Below, piece after piece: positions 61,576 to 64,000 of a stretch of DNA of 64,000 bases. The translations under genes and the position numbers were made by a program. Positions within the stretch are counted from its first letter, which is position 1, and each line of letters begins with the position of its first letter. Origin of the DNA: Tetmemena sp. SeJ-2015 (Eukaryota > Ciliophora > Spirotrichea > Sporadotrichida > Oxytrichidae). The notes below the pieces were generated by a model. The model saw only the letters and a program-made list of their open reading frames with translations, was not told where the DNA came from and searched no databases. The stretch is taken from NCBI GenBank assembly GCA_027382625.1, contig JAJKFJ010023569.1:124001-188000 (forward strand), read 5' to 3'.

Positions 61576-64000
61576 ATCAGTTTCGGAGAAAAAAATGTCA
61601 GTTATGTCATGACGAGGTTCGATAAACTTTTGGAAGAGCCAAATAGAATCGGAGTTATCAACGCTCACAAAGCTGGTTTCTGGAACGGCTACTCTAACTG
61701 TATTAGGTTAAAATGCTATTTATAAAATTTAAATTGAAAAGAGTTCTTCTTCTTAGCTTTTGTGTTCTACGTTGGATCAGTGTTTATCTTCAAGAAGGGA
61801 GAAATAAATATAAGTTACTTATATTGAGACAAGCCAGATGACACTTACATAGGATTGTTCATTTTGTTCATATCTGCTATGGGCAGCGGCATCTCAATCT
61901 CCAGAGCTCCCTCTATTTCCAAGGCTAGAAACGCTGCAAACAAAGTGTTCGACATCATTCTTTCATAAAATAGGCTATTTTCTACTGTACACTTTATTTA
62001 TATATACATGGATTGACGATGAATCTAAAATTGATACCAGATCCAATGAAGGCTTAACCAAAATTGAAGCTGGAAAGATTGAACTCAAAAACGTCTTATT
62101 CAAGTACCCATCCAGGAATAGTAAAAAGTAATCCTTATGTTTTATTCAGGACTAAGAATGTATTGAACGAAATAAACATGAGCATTCCCGCTACTAAGAA
62201 AATTGCTTTGGTAGGACACAGTGGTTGTGGTAAAAGCACTCTTGCCAATCTATTACTGAGAATGTATGATGTGACTGGTGGAGAATTCCTAATTGACGGT
62301 ATCGATATTAGGGATTACAATCGTTTTAATTATTCACATATATTATGATTTATAATCGTTTTTCTAAATGTAAAGGAGCTCAGGAAGTAGATAGGAATTG
62401 TAATGCAAGAGCCGATTCTATTTAATATGAGCATTAAGGACAATCAATAGTTTAGTTTTTAGCAAATTAAACGTCATTTTTATTTCTGATTAACTATTTC
62501 TCATTTAATATCTTATACGGAAACGAAAACGCCTCTGATTAAAGAGTAAGAGAGTGTGCTGAAATGGCAAACGCTCTAGCTTTTGTAGAGTTACTTTAAT
62601 TGACTCATCATAATCCATATTTTAAGTCTAATATTGAAGATCTTGAACAAGAGCAGGTGCAGTAAAAATTAGAGAAGAGTTACAGAGAGTTCATAAACAA
62701 GCCAGACATAGCCAGACAATATCCTAACTTCCAGGTGCTTCTCAGAATGTACTTCACTGAAAAGGCTTTATCCTCAAATATGAGAGCTGTAATTGATCTT
62801 GGAGATCCTTGAGAAAAGCGATAACAAGCTTAGAGACTTAATAGACTAGAATATTGATTCCTTCAGTGAGCTAGTCAAGAAAATCTCTGCTAAAAAGGGA
62901 ATCAAATGGGACGATATTTACTTTCATAAAAGAGCTTATCACTACTTTTTTAGTAAAATAATTTGTTGATTGTTCTTGAATTTGAATGGACTTTCGAGAG
63001 AGAAAAAATTATGTAGTACTTTATTGCCTTATTTGGCTAATCTTTTTTATTTGTTCGCTATTGAATTTTAGGTATAAGAGTGAGCAAAGTTCGGCATTGA
63101 AGCAGAATCATAAAGACTAGATCATGGCGCATTTCAACTCTCACAGTACTAAATTTGACCTAGAAACAATTAAAGTCTTTGCAAAGTAGGTCGGTTTCAT
63201 GGAGCGATCAGACAACACAAATTAATCGAAATTCTGTGATCCTATATGTAAATTTTAATTTTAAAATGAGCTGCTCAAAAAGACAATTGATCAAGGTTTC
63301 GAATCCCACTATAGGAAAGGAATTAAATGAGAAAAATTCCATGATCAAGGAACTCTACACTCATAATACTTAGAATGCAGACATTTAATTGATTATACAT
63401 TTATATATTTAAATTAGACTTCAAGTTACATGAAGGATTCGATAAAGTGTACAAATCATTGAATACTTTCTGGTGGATAGAAGTAAAGAATCGCCATTGC
63501 TAGAGCCCTCATTAAAGATCCTAAGATCCTCATTCAATTAAATTTATCATAAATATTGAAGTTAAATTTTTTTAAATAAAAAGGCTTTCAACATCACTGA
63601 GCTGTAATTGTAAATACGTTATGATGCATCTGATTGAAATATATTTGACAATTTTCGACAGAATAAAGCACAAGAACAATTCCTTGAATATGAAAAAAAA
63701 TTACTAAAAAGTGTGTGGACTTAAAGGATCTCTACTTTCTAGTAAGTATTTAAAATTTAATCCTCATTCTAGATGAAGCTACCAGTGCTTTGGACGAGCA
63801 GTCTTAAGAATTGGTGCAACAAGCACTAGACAGAGCTATGGAGGGACGTACTAGTGTTGTCATTGCTCATAGACTATCAACCATCAGAAACTGCGAGTGG
63901 CTCTTTGTTATTCATAATGGAATAGTTGTGGAGCAAGGCACTTACGATTCTCTCTCCGCAGATCCAAATTCATACTTCTATAAGTTAAAATCAGGCATGG
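61576..64000 (+). CDS. ABC transporter (MDR/ABCB type), partial, split by at least seven IESs
   Basis: Coding pieces assemble by pointer joins. They give the end of a transmembrane domain ([46 protein letters not shown]), then a nucleotide-binding domain. Walker A is GHSGCGKST near 62216-62242, the Q-loop is [17 protein letters not shown], the signature is [15 protein letters not shown] near 63467-63510, Walker B is [13 protein letters not shown] near 63765, and the H-loop is [12 protein letters not shown] near 63860. All catalytic motifs are intact. The order is that of multidrug-resistance exporters; substrate unknown. The upstream transmembrane part is missing from the window's left side, where transposon B lies, and the 3' end runs off the right edge. 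A single in-frame TGA near 61828 sits in a variable loop. Confidence 0.85.
61710..61745 (+). other. IES, 36 bp, pointer GTT
   Basis: GTT at 61707-61709 and 61743-61745. Removal joins WNGYSNCIR to [14 protein letters not shown] in frame. A GT...AG intron can also be drawn but does not keep frame. Confidence 0.7.
61960..62014 (+). other. IES, 55 bp, pointer ATT
   Basis: ATT at 61957-61959 and 62012-62014. Removal joins AANKVFDII to [14 protein letters not shown] in frame. Confidence 0.7.
62118..62151 (+). other. IES, 34 bp, pointer CAGGA
   Basis: CAGGA at 62113-62117 and 62147-62151. Removal joins NVLFKYPSR to [17 protein letters not shown], the expected sequence before Walker A. Confidence 0.85.
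62332..62369 (+). other. IES, 38 bp, pointer AAT, with an internal 9-bp repeat
   Basis: AAT at 62329-62331 and 62367-62369 gives DGIDIRDYN joined to [15 protein letters not shown], the conserved Q-loop approach. A longer repeat AATCGTTTT (62329-62337 and 62354-62362) is also present, but using it breaks the frame. Confidence 0.75.
62445..62509 (+). other. IES, 65 bp, pointer AAT
   Basis: AAT at 62442-62444 and 62507-62509. Removal joins FNMSIKDN to [16 protein letters not shown], the expected NBD sequence. Confidence 0.8.
62595..63429 (+). other. IES, 835 bp, pointer AGTTAC, containing foreign coding sequence
   Basis: AGTTAC at 62589-62594 and 63424-63429. Removal joins [10 protein letters not shown] to HEGFDKVYK, the expected path to the ABC signature. 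Unlike other IESs here, the insert contains protein-like frames (described separately). Confidence 0.8.
62600..63400 (+). CDS. Nested coding segments inside an ABC-gene IES
   Basis: Three protein-like pieces in TAA/TAG=Gln code lie within the 835-bp IES. One is at 62596-62812 ([40 protein letters not shown]), one at 62810-62968 ([39 protein letters not shown]), and one near 63073-63230 ([20 protein letters not shown]). Basic and acidic residues are balanced and they do not resemble ABC transporters. They are separated by AT-rich DNA and differ in frame, as expected for destined segments of another gene interleaved with the ABC gene. Protein family not recognised. Confidence 0.5.
63535..63768 (+). 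other. IES, 234 bp, pointer ATCCTCATT
   Basis: The 9-bp repeat ATCCTCATT lies at 63526-63534 and 63760-63768. Removal joins the signature helix ([16 protein letters not shown]) directly to Walker B ([11 protein letters not shown]). This is the longest pointer found in the window. Confidence 0.9.

Noticed and set aside
62116..62151. GT-AG intron in the ABC gene at this site
   Set aside because: Splicing at the available GT and AG shifts the frame, while excision at CAGGA gives the conserved sequence before Walker A.
1..64000. CRISPR arrays, bacterial operons, tRNA or rRNA genes
   Set aside because: No regular spacer-repeat arrays, ribosome-binding patterns, cloverleaf-like genes or rRNA segments were recognised by eye.

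Overview
The window reads as germline (micronuclear) DNA of a spirotrich ciliate of the Oxytricha/Stylonychia type. Long frames open only if TAA and TAG are read as glutamine and TGA is the usual stop. Genes are split by short AT-rich internal eliminated sequences (IESs) flanked by 3-9 bp direct repeats (pointers); deleting one repeat plus the insert restores frame and conserved motifs. G4T4-type telomere-like repeats cap transposon-like elements. The genus is inferred, not proven.

Layout. 1-490: tail of an unrecognised gene. 521-18360: a very large frame with UBA-like segments, a CUB-like module, a RanBP2-type zinc finger and long charged coils, probably a ubiquitin-pathway protein. 18440-23560: a coiled-coil golgin with a C-terminal GRIP-like domain; an 81-bp pointer-flanked insert joins it in frame to the preceding frame. 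23900-24540 and 40060-40750: decayed inverted copies of the 3' and 5' ends of that golgin gene. Between them lie two decayed transposon copies, C (to 30401) and D (from 35932), facing each other with telomere-like repeats at their ends, plus about 5.5 kb of AT-rich DNA. 42900-47790 (minus): a cryptic, IES-rich gene for an Asn/Gln/Ser-rich, partly coiled-coil protein. 47825-50229: a SecA-like helicase-type ATPase. 50330-52981: divergent pair A, an accessory ORF and a DD34E (Tc1/IS630-type) transposase. 54576-56384: an MT-A70 methyltransferase with DGPW in place of DPPW. 56440-61575: a GC-rich, inverted copy B of the same transposon family, whose telomere-like end abuts 61576-64000, an ABC transporter (MDR/ABCB type) split by at least seven IESs.

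The unifying theme is genome rearrangement: TBE-like transposons, IESs, a nested coding insert inside one IES of the ABC gene, and an inverted gene duplication invaded by transposons. An MT-A70 enzyme and a largely intact transposase lie close together, but a functional link between them is only a guess.

Limits. All translation was by eye. Several one-base frame breaks look like assembly indels or decay. A few single in-frame TGA codons are unexplained. Large parts of 24.5-28.7, 30.4-35.9 and 40.8-42.9 kb show nothing I can name.
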